Positions 25,594 to 34,745 of a DNA stretch of 64,000 nucleotides are shown here, piece after piece; positions within the stretch are counted from its first letter, which is position 1; every line of letters starts with the position of its first letter. The notes beneath the pieces were generated by a model. The model ran no database searches and was not told the origin of the DNA. It saw only the letters and a list, made by a program, of their open reading frames with translations. The position numbers and the translations under genes were made by a program. Origin of the DNA: Bacillus sp. FJAT-22090 (GTDB lineage: Bacteria; Bacillota; Bacilli; Bacillales_A; Planococcaceae); NCBI RefSeq assembly GCF_007676755.1, contig NZ_VEBK01000009.1:72868-136867 (forward strand). The letters run 5' to 3'.

Positions 25594-28200
25594 TTACTTG
25601 CTTCTGACAAACAATACTTTATACCATTGATTAACTAGGAATGGCATAAAGGACAAGATATAAATCCAACCTAATTGTACTTTACTTATGGATGCTACTT
25701 CAAATACATCTGTCAGTAGTGGCATAAACAATACAAGATGTAAACATAAAAAACCTATTAAAAATGCGATCCAAGTAAATTTATTTGAAAATAAACCAAT
25801 CGTAAAAATAGATTCCTTCGATCTGGAATTGAAGCCATGTACTAGTCGTGACAAACATAAGGTGGCAAAAGCCATGGTCGCTCCGGTTAATGTATCCCCC
25901 GTTGCTAGTCCCATTTGAAAAGCAATTGCAGTAGAAATAGCGATTAATACTCCTTCTAATATTACTTGGGTAGTGAATGCTTTGTTTAATAATGGTGTAT
26001 GAATATCTCTAGGCTTGTCCTTCATCGTTTTTTTATTATGCGGCTCTAAACCTATTGCAATTGCAGGCAAACTATCAGTAAGTAAATTTATAAAAAGTAA
26101 ATGTACAGGTGCAAAAGGGACAGGTAAACCTAATACAGTTGCATATAATACAACAAAGATAGCACCAGCATTTCCGGATAATAAGAAAAGAATGGCATTT
26201 TTAATATTTGTATATATGCTTCTTCCATTTGAAATCGCTTTAACAATCGTTGAAAAATTGTCATCTGTTAAAACCATCGAGGAGGCATCCTTTGCAACCT
26301 CGGTACCTGTAATTCCCATCGCCACACCAATATCAGCTTGTTTTAAGGCTGGTCCATCATTAACACCATCTCCTGTCATTGCAACAACATGTCCTTTTTC
26401 CTGCCATGCTTTTACAATACGGATTTTATGTTCTGGTGTGACTCGTGCGTAAACAGAGTAATCTTGAACCTTTTCTTGTAGCTGCTGATCGGTTAATCGT
26501 TCAATTTCATATCCTTCAATTGCTTCTGCTGGATCTGTTAAAATACCAATTTGTGTCGCAATTGCAGTGGCAGTTATTTTGTGGTCACCCGTAATCATCA
26601 CTGGTTTAATACCAGCTTTTATACAGTTTTCAACTGCTTCTTTTGATTCTTTTCTTGGGGGATCCATCATTGCTACTAATCCTACAAAGATTAAATCTCT
26701 TTCATCCCCTACATTGATTGTTTGATCTTTCCTTACCTCTTTGTATGCAATTGCTAATACTCTTAAACCATTCTTAGAAAAACCACGATTTGCCTCAACG
26801 ATTTTTTTACGCTGTTCTTCTGTAATATCAAGTATACCTTTAGATGTTTCGATTTTTACAACTTTGGATAGGAGAACATCTAACGCTCCCTTTGTAGTCA
26901 TGATAAATTGATGATCGATATGATTTACAGTGCTCATCAGCTTTCGATTTGAATCGAAAGGAAGCTCCGCTACTCTTGGAAATTGGGCTCTTACGCTTAA
27001 TTCATCTAGATTATATTGTTTTCCTAACTTTACTAGAGCAATTTCCGTAGGATCTCCAATTTCTTTAAGATCTCTTTCTACGGCGTCATTACATAGTAAT
27101 GCCTTTAAGAGAAAGTTTTTCTCCAAAGCATTTCCCATATGTAATTGATCATATGGAATGACTTTTTGATCGATGTATACATGTTGAACAATCATTTTAT
27201 TTTCAGTTAACGTTCCTGTTTTATCTGAACATATTACAGAGACACTTCCTAAGCTTTCAACGGCATAAAGCTTTCGTATAATGGCGTTCTCCTTCGCCAT
27301 TTTTTGGGTACCAAAAGCTAACACAATGGTAACGATAGAGCTTAATGCTTCTGGTATCGCTGCAACAGCAAGTGAAACCGCAAACATAAATGACTCTACT
27401 AACTCCCGACCTCGAAAAAGATCGATAGTGAAAATGGCTAGACATATTATTGTAATACCTAAAGCTAAATTTTCTCCAAATTTATCAAGACTTACTTGTA
27501 AAGGTGTTTTCTTCTCTTTCGCATTATCGAGTAAATGTACAATCTTTCCAATTTCTGTTTCCATTCCAATAGCTGTAACAATAACAATTCCTCGTCCACT
27601 AGTGACAAAGCTACCGGCGAAGACCATATTTTTCTTATCCCCAAGAGTCACATTATCTTTTTTTATAGGCGTAAAATTCTTTTCTATAGCCAATGATTCA
27701 CCAGTTAAGGAACTTTCATTTATATGCAGATTATGGCTCTCTAATAATCTTCCATCTGCATTTATATAATCACCAGCCTCTAAATAGAGAAGATCGCCTA
27801 CTACTATATTTTCTGATGGAATTTCAACTAGCTGATTATTTCGCATCACTTTAGCTATCGGGGAGGTTAAAGCTTTTAGATTGTCCAACGACTGTTCTGC
27901 TTTCACGTGTTGAACAGTGCCCAGAATAGAGTTTAAAATAATAACGATCAGAATGACAATTGTACTTTCCACTTCTCCTAGCAGAAAAGAGATGCCAGCT
28001 GCAATCATTAAAATAATGACTAATAAATCTTTAAACTGTCCAAAGAAAACTGCGAGCGTACTCGTTCTCTTTCCTTCCTTCAGTTCGTTAGAACCATATA
28101 CTTCTTGTCTGTTTTGAACGTCATAATCACTCAAGCCCTGATTTGTCACGTTCAAAATTTCCATGACTTTTGTTGACGATTGTTGGTGGTATTCGGTCAT
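25594..28200 (-). CDS. Cation-transporting P-type ATPase, P2A Ca2+ type (YloB-like)
   Basis: A ten-helix P2-type ATPase of 868 residues, close in length to B. subtilis YloB (about 890). Motifs: actuator TGES in SSLTGESLAIEK, PEAL in helix 4 (VAAIPEALSSIV), phosphorylation site SDKTGTLTENK, nucleotide site MTTKGALDVLL, and hinge MTGDGVNDGPALKQADIGVA. The C-terminal NLLTDSLPAIAIGLEP helix 6 motif supports Ca2+ (or Mn2+) export. YloB supports spore germination and calcium handling in related species. A structured leader of about 130 bases may precede it. Confidence 0.9.
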   Translation of the reverse strand: MTEYHQQSSTKVMEILNVTNQGLSDYDVQNRQEVYGSNELKEGKRTSTLAVFFGQFKDLLVIILMIAAGISFLLGEVESTIVILIVIILNSILGTVQHVKAEQSLDNLKALTSPIAKVMRNNQLVEIPSENIVVGDLLYLEAGDYINADGRLLESHNLHINESSLTGESLAIEKNFTPIKKDNVTLGDKKNMVFAGSFVTSGRGIVIVTAIGMETEIGKIVHLLDNAKEKKTPLQVSLDKFGENLALGITIICLAIFTIDLFRGRELVESFMFAVSLAVAAIPEALSSIVTIVLAFGTQKMAKENAIIRKLYAVESLGSVSVICSDKTGTLTENKMIVQHVYIDQKVIPYDQLHMGNALEKNFLLKALLCNDAVERDLKEIGDPTEIALVKLGKQYNLDELSVRAQFPRVAELPFDSNRKLMSTVNHIDHQFIMTTKGALDVLLSKVVKIETSKGILDITEEQRKKIVEANRGFSKNGLRVLAIAYKEVRKDQTINVGDERDLIFVGLVAMMDPPRKESKEAVENCIKAGIKPVMITGDHKITATAIATQIGILTDPAEAIEGYEIERLTDQQLQEKVQDYSVYARVTPEHKIRIVKAWQEKGHVVAMTGDGVNDGPALKQADIGVAMGITGTEVAKDASSMVLTDDNFSTIVKAISNGRSIYTNIKNAILFLLSGNAGAIFVVLYATVLGLPVPFAPVHLLFINLLTDSLPAIAIGLEPHNKKTMKDKPRDIHTPLLNKAFTTQVILEGVLIAISTAIAFQMGLATGDTLTGATMAFATLCLSRLVHGFNSRSKESIFTIGLFSNKFTWIAFLIGFLCLHLVLFMPLLTDVFEVASISKVQLGWIYILSFMPFLVNQWYKVLFVRSK

Positions 28201-28546
28201 TCGATTCCCCTTTCATTTTAAAAATAGGTAACTCTCATACGCGTTTTAAAAAAACTCACAAGAAAACTCTACTTGCTGTAGAATCTCGCAGAACTCGAAT
28301 AATAAATTCGAGTGAGCCTTCAGATATCCATCCCTCTATAATACTTTCACTTTACTAATATTATTCGTTATTCTAATCCAGTATGAGAATATCATTTTGT
28401 AACGCTGTCAAAAACAATAGCCACACTATTATGCCCCTATAAAACCCAGGACAAACGGATTATAAAGAAGAGTGGCAATGAAAGAGTAGGTTTAGCGGAC
28501 ATAGCGGGGATTTATAATATATAACAAAACTTTCTTCAAGGGGTCA
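28201..28546. other. Gene-free interval upstream of the P-type ATPase
   Basis: 346 bases without a gene. On the minus strand a TATTAT-like -10 near 28340 would give a leader of about 130 bases. The leader holds two hairpins: ACTCGAAT/ATTCGAGT at about 28292-28313, and TCTAC/GTAGA at about 28268-28282. It does not match the yybP-ykoY consensus that I looked for. The 28.4-28.55 kb part shows no feature. Confidence 0.4.
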
Positions 28547-29119
28547 TTATGTCGCAAAGATTTCATATACACCTATTAAAATCATTAGGTAGCCGGAAAT
28601 CCAAGTTGAATATTTACCAATAAATGATTTACTAAGCAAGTAACCAAAGTGACTACCTAAACCGATAGTTAGGAGTGAGAAAAGCCCAATAGAGATAACT
28701 GTCCAAATAGCTGAAATACCATTTGCACCTATACCAATTCCTCCAGCCATGCAGTTAAGAGATAACAGAAACCCTAGGAATATTGTTTCCTTATAGGAAA
28801 TGTTATGGCTCTGTCCCGTACTTGGAATTTTAAAATTTTTTGTAGATTTACTTCTTGAAGGTCTATTAGATAATAGCGTCCATACACCCACTCCACATAA
28901 TAAAAGACTCCCTACGATATTTGCCTTAGATGGGGAAATATAATCAATAAGCGTGCTACCAGCAATTACAGCTATATAAGTGATAACCATTGAAATAAAC
29001 GCTATTAGTAGGTTTGGAAAAATGGAGATTTTTGTTTGTTTAACTCCATAAGCAAGCGCAATTCCTAAATTGTCTAAATTTGAAGCCATCCCAATAAGAA
29101 TAATGGTAAACCAATGCAT
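28547..29119 (-). CDS. ytaF: YtaF/MntP-family membrane protein (sporulation protein YtaF-like)
   Basis: A six-helix membrane protein of 190 residues built of two similar halves. The halves have matching starts: GMASNLDNLGIALAYGVK near the N-terminus and LGFLLSLNCMAGGIGIGANG in the second half. It matches the YtaF branch of the MntP (manganese exporter) superfamily, where YtaF is listed as a sporulation membrane protein. The acidic residue of the first half (LDN) is kept. Ion specificity is not known. AGGAGG-like sequence precedes the ATG. Confidence 0.82.
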   Translation of the reverse strand: MHWFTIILIGMASNLDNLGIALAYGVKQTKISIFPNLLIAFISMVITYIAVIAGSTLIDYISPSKANIVGSLLLCGVGVWTLLSNRPSRSKSTKNFKIPSTGQSHNISYKETIFLGFLLSLNCMAGGIGIGANGISAIWTVISIGLFSLLTIGLGSHFGYLLSKSFIGKYSTWISGYLMILIGVYEIFAT

Positions 29120-29499
29120 AAAATCCTCCTTAACACTAAAAAAATATTTTATTTAATCATATGCCAAAGAAAATATATGGTTCCAATTTTCTGCCATACG
29201 GCGGTATTCAGTTTGCCAAGTTTGTAGCCTGTCCAATCGAGTATTTCCGCATCTCCAATCATGAGTAACCGATTAATCGATTCTCAATACACTAGTAGCA
29301 GGAAGTTGTTTTGCATTAATTATGCATTTTCATAAAATCATTTTGCCTCGGCTCTTGTCACTTTTATTAACAATTATTCATTTATAGAAAAAAGCAATAT
29401 ACGGCAGTCTATTATCCTCTCATGCCGCTTTTGCGAGCAGTAATATATCTATATGAGTGTATATATACTAGGGAATACATATGAGATTGGAGGTATACG
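29120..29499. other. Gene-free interval with a possible gene fragment
   Basis: 380 bases. On the minus strand 29149-29262 stays open as MIGDAEILDWTGYKLGKLNT followed by about 17 residues ending FLWHMIK. It has no ribosome site and I do not recognise it; it may be the end of a decayed gene. The rest is AT-rich with no signal seen except a weak extended -10 before the next gene. Confidence 0.3.
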
Positions 29500-29871
29500 A
29501 TGAAAAAAAAGTATTTAGTTAAATTGGGGATATTCTTTTCTAGCATAATGATAATATTTTATGTATTATTTATAAATTCAATTAAAGAATCAATTGAAGA
29601 TGTTAATAGTTTATCTGAAATATTTAATTACAATGATTTAATTAGCTACATTGGACAAAATATACAAGAAGAAGGCTATGGGAAAAATAGTTTAGATTAT
29701 ACTATCCTACCTGGAAAGAAAGTAGAAATTGTCATAAAATTAGCTGATAAAAATATAGATGAACAAAGGAAAATAGAAGTTCAGCAAATAGCCATTGACT
29801 CTATAACTGCCTATAATTATGATCCTCAATTTTTTCGTATTGCTATTACAAATTATGCAATGATGTATTAA
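29500..29871 (+). CDS. Small membrane-anchored protein of unknown function
   Basis: A 123-residue protein that I do not recognise. Residues 8-30 form one hydrophobic helix (LGIFFSSIMIIFYVLFI) that would anchor it as a signal-anchor. The remaining 90 residues are mixed alpha/beta and outside the membrane (KVEIVIKLADKNIDEQRKIE). GGAGG lies 7 bases before the ATG, and a terminator follows, so expression is credible. Codon use resembles its neighbours. Confidence 0.6.
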   Translation: MKKKYLVKLGIFFSSIMIIFYVLFINSIKESIEDVNSLSEIFNYNDLISYIGQNIQEEGYGKNSLDYTILPGKKVEIVIKLADKNIDEQRKIEVQQIAIDSITAYNYDPQFFRIAITNYAMMY

Positions 29872-29886
29872 ACAGTATTCCAATAT

Positions 29887-29916
29887 AAAAAGACCAACTG
29901 TAAAAGTGGTCTTTTT
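29887..29916. terminator. Bidirectional terminator
   Basis: AAAAGACCA pairs with TGGTCTTTTT across the loop ACTGTAAAAG, between two converging genes. Confidence 0.75.
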
Positions 29917-29918
29917 AT

Positions 29919-30434
29919 TTATGTCGTATATTCTGATTGACTAATAAGAACTTTTTCATTCCAATCTTTACAAACATCTACCCATTGTTGTCCTTTAGCA
30001 TATGTATACAATTCTTCACAAGTGAGTTCTATTGCACTATTACTGCTCCCACAAGCTGGAAAAACAGTTTCAAATCGTTTTAGGGATACATCTAAATATA
30101 CGAGCACGTCATCTGGAATACCGAAGGGGCATACTCCGCCTACAGCATGTCCAACCTTCTTTAAAACTTCATCCGGTGAAAGCATTTTCGCTTTTACTCC
30201 AAAGGATGTTTTGAATTTTGAGTTATCAATTTTAGCGTCTCCTGCAGCTACTACTAAGATACACTGTTCCTCTTTTTTAAACGACAATGTCTTTGCGATA
30301 CGAGCTGCTTCAACATGCAAAGCCTGAGCTGCCAGTTCAACGGTTGCACTGGATGCTTCATATTCTAGTATTTTCTCATCTTTTCCAAACTCCCTAAAAT
30401 ATTCTCTTACTACTTCAATTGCCATTTGTCTCAC
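29919..30434 (-). CDS. YbaK/EbsC-family aminoacyl-tRNA deacylase
   Basis: A 171-residue protein of the INS superfamily, which hydrolyses mischarged tRNA (for example Cys- or Ala-tRNA-Pro). The fold marks are visible: AARIAKTLSFKKEEQCILVV with the catalytic lysine region, DAKIDNSKFKTSF, GHAVGGVCPFG and the closing FPACGSSNSAIELTCEEL. It acts in translation quality control. The exact tRNA specificity cannot be told. No operon partner is close. Confidence 0.88.
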   Translation of the reverse strand: MRQMAIEVVREYFREFGKDEKILEYEASSATVELAAQALHVEAARIAKTLSFKKEEQCILVVAAGDAKIDNSKFKTSFGVKAKMLSPDEVLKKVGHAVGGVCPFGIPDDVLVYLDVSLKRFETVFPACGSSNSAIELTCEELYTYAKGQQWVDVCKDWNEKVLISQSEYTT

Positions 30435-30539
30435 CCCTCTATTTTCAATATTTCAACTATTTATCTAATAATACCATTAATGATTCTCGTTTTGTCACCT
30501 CGACGTAGAATTGGGTAGTGTTTAAATATTATTTTGTTG

Positions 30540-30575
30540 TTTTTTAAAAGGGCAACCAAAAAGATAGTTGCCCTA
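30540..30575 (-). terminator. Terminator of the DUF1540 gene
   Basis: GGGCAAC pairs with GTTGCCC around a 10-base loop, and a T-rich tail follows on the minus strand. Confidence 0.7.
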
Positions 30576-30581
30576 GGTGTA

Positions 30582-30737
30582 TTAAGCTTCTGGTTCAAAT
30601 GTTTTGCAATCTGTTTCTTCACTATTGGATGCTTGTTTCCCTTTATTACTTACGACATAAATGGCAGTAGCATTGCATTTATTTCCAGATCTCCAATACG
30701 TACAGTTATTAACTTCACAAAGAACATCTTGAGCCAA
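30582..30737 (-). CDS. DUF1540 small cysteine-rich protein
   Basis: A 51-residue protein with the DUF1540 pattern: CEVNNCTYWRSGNKCNATAI followed by a C-terminal TDCKTFEPE. Four cysteines suggest a metal site or a disulphide-linked spore protein; the role is unknown. I chose the TTG start 8 bases after GGAGG (giving MAQDVLCEV). The longer frame runs through that ribosome site. A promoter-proximal terminator follows the stop. Confidence 0.8.
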   Translation of the reverse strand: MAQDVLCEVNNCTYWRSGNKCNATAIYVVSNKGKQASNSEETDCKTFEPEA

Positions 30738-30843
30738 AGTCCACACCTCCTTATTTGCTAGCTTTAACAAATTGAAGTAGATTATACTGAATAACTAATA
30801 GTTATCATGTTAAAATAGAAGTATTTCGAATGGAGGTATTAAA

Positions 30844-31224
30844 ATGCAAACACTTAAGTTTGAGTCTTCTTGGGACAAGGCTTTGTCTAATAAGGATCGC
30901 AAAGCAATCGAAGCAACTTTTATTAAAACTAACACTTTTAATAATGAACGTATTCAAATTTCACCATTATGGCAAGCAGTTAACTACAAAAACGAATTAC
31001 TAGTGACTGTGCTCCTTCACAATTTTACAAACCATCCATACTCATTTAATGAAACTATACTTGGATACACCGAGCATAGTAAGCTTCTTGCCAAACATAC
31101 ATTTACCATTCCAGCCCTCAATATCCCACCCAAAACGAGTATGCCATGGACGTGCATTTTTCCTCTTGAAAGTTTAGCAGACGTATCCGTTTTACAAAAT
31201 GGAATTTTAACTGTAATTAGATAA
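30844..31224 (+). CDS. SLAP domain-containing protein
   Basis: A 126-residue protein matching the SLAP domain family seen beside accessory secretion or S-layer systems in bacilli, and also found as stand-alone genes. Typical stretches are FESSWDKALSNKDRKAIE, ISPLWQAVNYKNELLVTVL and PPKTSMPWTCIFPLESL. It has no signal peptide, so it is probably cytoplasmic. GGAGG lies 8 bases before the ATG. The function is not established. Confidence 0.8.
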   Translation: MQTLKFESSWDKALSNKDRKAIEATFIKTNTFNNERIQISPLWQAVNYKNELLVTVLLHNFTNHPYSFNETILGYTEHSKLLAKHTFTIPALNIPPKTSMPWTCIFPLESLADVSVLQNGILTVIR

Positions 31225-31235
31225 CTTTGTATGCA

Positions 31236-31970
31236 TCACTTTTTTCTTGCAGAAATAAGTAACATCATTGGACGGCGCAACTCATCTAACATTCCTGGGA
31301 CACTGTTTAATAGACTTTCAGCAGGTTCTGGCTCTATAAGCCCCGTTATTTCAAAGCCTGCTTTAATTAGATCGTTTATGTAAGTTGTCATCGTCCTATG
31401 GTATTTCGAAACCTCTTCACCTAAAAAGTTCGCTTTACGCAATCCCTCCGTCAAGTAATTATCAACTGGCCAATGCAAAATATTCCCTTTCTCATCATAA
31501 TACCAATCCTGTTTCCCTTGCGCCGTGAAAATCGGATGCTCTACCGAGAATACAAAAACACCACCGTCTTTAAGACAATGCTTAACTTTTGCACAAATAT
31601 CGTTAAAGGATTCAATATAATGTAAGGCAAGCGAACTCACGACTACATCAAAAGAGTTAGCTGGAAAGTTTATATCTTCGATTCGTTGACAAATATACTG
31701 GATAGTACTGGCGTCAGTGGTCTCCTTTGCGACCTTCAGCATCTTTTCTGAAATATCAACCCCTGTAACTTGAACAGCACCATGCTCGACGGCATATCGA
31801 CAATGCCATCCATAACCACATCCCAAATCTAAAACACGCTTATTTTTAAAATCTGGTAACATTTTCTCAAGTGCGTGCCATTCTCCCGCACCCTCAAGCC
31901 CTTTTTGAGATCGACTCATTTGGCTATACTTTTGAAAAAATATAGGATCATCGTATTTGTTTTGTTTCAT
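31236..31970 (-). CDS. Class I SAM-dependent methyltransferase
   Basis: A 244-residue methyltransferase. The SAM site reads VLDLGCGYGWHCRYA at about 41-55, with the acidic post-strand residue in VTGVDIS and motif IV as FDVVVSSLALHYI. It belongs to the methyltransferase_11 type; the substrate is unknown. It converges with the SLAP gene across 11 bases and is followed upstream by a monooxygenase gene that could be a partner, although 70 bases separate them. Confidence 0.88.
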   Translation of the reverse strand: MKQNKYDDPIFFQKYSQMSRSQKGLEGAGEWHALEKMLPDFKNKRVLDLGCGYGWHCRYAVEHGAVQVTGVDISEKMLKVAKETTDASTIQYICQRIEDINFPANSFDVVVSSLALHYIESFNDICAKVKHCLKDGGVFVFSVEHPIFTAQGKQDWYYDEKGNILHWPVDNYLTEGLRKANFLGEEVSKYHRTMTTYINDLIKAGFEITGLIEPEPAESLLNSVPGMLDELRRPMMLLISARKK

Positions 31971-32040
31971 TTTTCATTTCTCCAGTCACTTACTGTTTCA
32001 TCGGCAATTAAAATAATTTGCTGAGCAATACTAATTTCAT

Positions 32041-33093
32041 TTACCTTTCATCAGCTTCCCATCTGTCTATTTCTGCACGAACTATCGGTGCTACCTCTTT
32101 ACCTAATAGTTCAATTGCTTTCATTACATCTTCATGAGGCATTGAACCTACTGGTACATGAAGCATAAACCGTGTGATACCGACGTTTTTACGAAGGAAA
32201 ATAATTTTTTCAGCTACCGTCTCCACATCCCCTACGTATAAGGCTCCTTCAAGGCTACGTGCAGCATCAAAGGTTGAACGGGTATACGGACCCCATCCTC
32301 GTTCTCTTCCTAAAACGTTCATTGCTTGTTGTGTCGGTGGAAAAAACTTCTCCACTGCGGTTTCTGTACTTTCGGCTACAAAACCGTGTGAGTGTGATGC
32401 AACTGTCAACTTTGATACATCATGCCCTGCTTGGCTTGCAGCTTGTTTATAAAGCTTAACGAGTGGTTCAAACTGTAATGGGCTGCCTCCAATTATAGCT
32501 AACACAAGTGGCAATCCAAGGAAACCTGCTCGTGCAACAGACTGTGGGGTACCACCGCTGGCAATCCAAATTGGTAGTGGGTCTTGTACAGGACGTGGAT
32601 AAACTCCACGATTTTGAATAGCAGCTCGATGTTTGCCATTCCATGTAACCATTTCAGATTCACGTATTTTTAAAAGCAAATCTAACTTTTCTTCGTACAA
32701 TTCATCATAGTCCTTTAAGTCATATCCAAACAGTGGGAACGATTCGATAAATGAACCACGTCCCGCCATGATCTCCGCACGACCATTAGATATAGCATCT
32801 AATGTAGAAAACTCCTCAAATACTCGCACTGGGTCATCAGAAGAAAGTACCGTAACTGCGCTTGTTAATCTTATTTGCTTTGTCTGCGAAGCTGCTGCTG
32901 CTAGAAGAACTGCCGGTGCAGAAGCTGCATAATCCTTTCGATGATGCTCTCCTACTCCAAAGATATCTAAGCCTACTTGATCCGCTAATACAATTTCTTC
33001 CACGACCTCACGAATACGCTTAGCATGGCTAGTTACTTTTCCAGTTTTTACATCTGGAGTTGTTTCCACAAATGTTGTAATTCCTATTTCCAT
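32041..33093 (-). CDS. LLM-class flavin-dependent oxidoreductase
   Basis: A 350-residue bacterial luciferase-like monooxygenase of the F420/FMN-binding superfamily. Marks are [20 protein letters not shown], the segment [20 protein letters not shown], and [16 protein letters not shown]. It probably uses FMNH2 and oxygen on an unknown organic compound. Ribosome site GGGGGC-like precedes the ATG. The protein is intact, unlike the 14.1-kb remnant of another LLM subgroup. Confidence 0.9.
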   Translation of the reverse strand: MEIGITTFVETTPDVKTGKVTSHAKRIREVVEEIVLADQVGLDIFGVGEHHRKDYAASAPAVLLAAAASQTKQIRLTSAVTVLSSDDPVRVFEEFSTLDAISNGRAEIMAGRGSFIESFPLFGYDLKDYDELYEEKLDLLLKIRESEMVTWNGKHRAAIQNRGVYPRPVQDPLPIWIASGGTPQSVARAGFLGLPLVLAIIGGSPLQFEPLVKLYKQAASQAGHDVSKLTVASHSHGFVAESTETAVEKFFPPTQQAMNVLGRERGWGPYTRSTFDAARSLEGALYVGDVETVAEKIIFLRKNVGITRFMLHVPVGSMPHEDVMKAIELLGKEVAPIVRAEIDRWEADER

Positions 33094-33182
33094 TAGATTT
33101 GCCCCCTCAATATTACTTAGTATGCCGTTTATAGCCTTATACTTATGTATCGCATTATTTTAAGGGCTATAAATATTCAAAG

Positions 33183-33884
33183 TCAACTTTCCGCATTCTC
33201 ATGTTCTTTTCTTCTAAAAAGAAACCATAAACAAGAGAAAATGATGAATGCCACAATTTCTAAAGATAGTATATACCAAGGATAGGGTCCTAAAAAATCT
33301 AGAAGACTTCCATTTATAGGTTTTTTGTTTAAAAACATATAGTTCCCTTGCAGAAAATAATTGACGGTAAAAACACATGGCAACAAAATATTTAAAGCGA
33401 TCATTGTTTTAACGATTCCTTTAAAGGTCGGACGGTACCCTCTCACCCACGTGAAGTAAAGTGCCGTTAGAATGATGCCAGCATGCGTGTAAAAAAAGTG
33501 AAAATATCTGAAATGAGGAAAACCTATATCTAAAACTGGTGTTGCTACAGCTTGTAGAGCACCACCGATTCCAGCAAAAAATACAAAATCATATACATGC
33601 TTGTTCCGTGTCCATAATAGGATAATGGCCATAACTAAACTAATACTGCACAGTTCGAGCGGTAAAGAACTGCTCCAATCCCATCTTCCGGCTTGAATCA
33701 TCCAAACATGATAAAAGATATCCATGACTAATAACGATATGCCAAAAAGGACTTCTAATGGGCGAACTTTCTCAAATTGCATCAAATTCATCTTTTTTAT
33801 AAAAAATAGTAGAAGCGCTAATAAGAACAGCGTCACTATTGCTAACAAATGTGCGAATGAAAACATCTCGAATGGGGGATCCAA
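33183..33884 (-). CDS. TIGR02206-family membrane protein (YwaF-like)
   Basis: A 233-residue polytopic membrane protein with about seven helices. The family signature region includes WDWSSSLPLELCSISLVMAI in the middle and FYTHAGIILTALYFTWV later, together with NYFLQGNYMFLNKKP. The function of the family is unknown. It starts at a TTG preceded by AAGGATGG. It stands alone between the LLM gene and the phospholipase-like gene. Confidence 0.85.
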   Translation of the reverse strand: MDPPFEMFSFAHLLAIVTLFLLALLLFFIKKMNLMQFEKVRPLEVLFGISLLVMDIFYHVWMIQAGRWDWSSSLPLELCSISLVMAIILLWTRNKHVYDFVFFAGIGGALQAVATPVLDIGFPHFRYFHFFYTHAGIILTALYFTWVRGYRPTFKGIVKTMIALNILLPCVFTVNYFLQGNYMFLNKKPINGSLLDFLGPYPWYILSLEIVAFIIFSCLWFLFRRKEHENAES

Positions 33885-34053
33885 TTTATCACCATCCTTT
33901 TTTACTTTCCTTCCTTAACTATTCGTTTCCAACTTAGAAAATTCCTTTACCCAAAAAACAATAGACATTAGCCAACTAGGTTGAAGTATATACATTAACA
34001 GTTTTTGTGAATAGATTATAAAAAATATATCAAAATCTAAGGGGGTATTTGAT

Positions 34054-34344
34054 TTGACACGTAGACGAAATAGAAGGCGCGGTTTCTGTGTTTTGCCTGG
34101 GTATAATTGGTGTGGTCCAGGTTGTAGTGGACCCGGTGCTCCTATAAATGATATAGATGCAGCTTGTAAAGCCCATGATGAATGTTATAGCAGAGGAAAT
34201 AATCGGTGTGAATGTGACCGTGAGTTTCTCCGGAAACTACAGCCGAAGATAAATAGTCATACCCAAAAAGGAAGACATGCCCGTATGCTTTATAATTATA
34301 TGAAAGTACAAACGGCTTTCACATGTAAAGGTTCTAGAAAATAA
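34054..34344 (+). CDS. Phospholipase A2-like small protein
   Basis: A 96-residue protein whose centre matches the secreted phospholipase A2 active site: calcium loop YNWCGPGCSGPG, then APINDIDAACKAHDECYSRG with the catalytic His-Asp pair (HD). The pattern APINxxDAAxxxHDxxY is shared with parvovirus VP1 phospholipase domains and small bacterial proteins. Six or more cysteines suggest disulphides, yet no signal peptide is present; the N-terminus is instead very arginine-rich (TRRRNRRRG). The start is a TTG after GGGGG. Export, phage or spore use remain open. Confidence 0.75.
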   Translation: MTRRRNRRRGFCVLPGYNWCGPGCSGPGAPINDIDAACKAHDECYSRGNNRCECDREFLRKLQPKINSHTQKGRHARMLYNYMKVQTAFTCKGSRK

Positions 34345-34397
34345 AAAAACCGGGCAAAAAGACGCACGGTCCTTTAAAAACAGAACACAGATATACC

Positions 34398-34490
34398 GTT
34401 GATTTCCGCTCTGAGTGGATGCTTTTTCGTGGGCACGGCTTCCAGCTCGTACTGGTCCTACTGGAGTCTCTGCCCTATGCACCAATCAAC
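34398..34490. repeat. GC-rich palindromic repeat, copy E (short)
   Basis: Begins GTTGATTTCCGCT and ends CCAATCAAC, the same inverted ends as copy D at 54.7 kb. Internal family landmarks are TGGATGCTTTTTCGTGGG and CTACTGGAGTCTC. It is about 40 bases shorter than copy D. Confidence 0.7.
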
Positions 34491-34574
34491 CTTTACAAAA
34501 CTGATAATTGAAAACAGAATCAGCTAAATAAACATGGATTACATGCAAACGTCAAGATGAAATTAACGCTAATA

Positions 34575-34590
34575 ATAAGGTAAACCTTAT
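34575..34590. promoter_or_regulatory. Palindromic candidate operator
   Basis: ATAAGGT-AA-ACCTTAT is a perfect 7-2-7 palindrome about 155 bases before the PepSY gene. Its size suits a dimeric metal-type repressor; the regulator is unknown. Confidence 0.35.
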
Positions 34591-34745
34591 CATTTAAGCA
34601 GTATGCTTTGCCCATCACCTAATGAAGTACTACTCATTATTGATATTTCAATCAAATTTCACAACTATTTTATAAAATGAAATTCGAGTCAGGAATTCAA
34701 ACTACATTAAAATTAATGAACTACTAATGACATGGGGGAAGCAGT

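Larger units (their letters stand above)
34345..34745. other. Gene-free interval before the PepSY gene
   Basis: 401 bases holding a shortened copy of the GC-rich palindromic repeat (34398-34490) and a 16-base palindrome (34575-34590). No reading frame here looks real. Confidence 0.7.
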
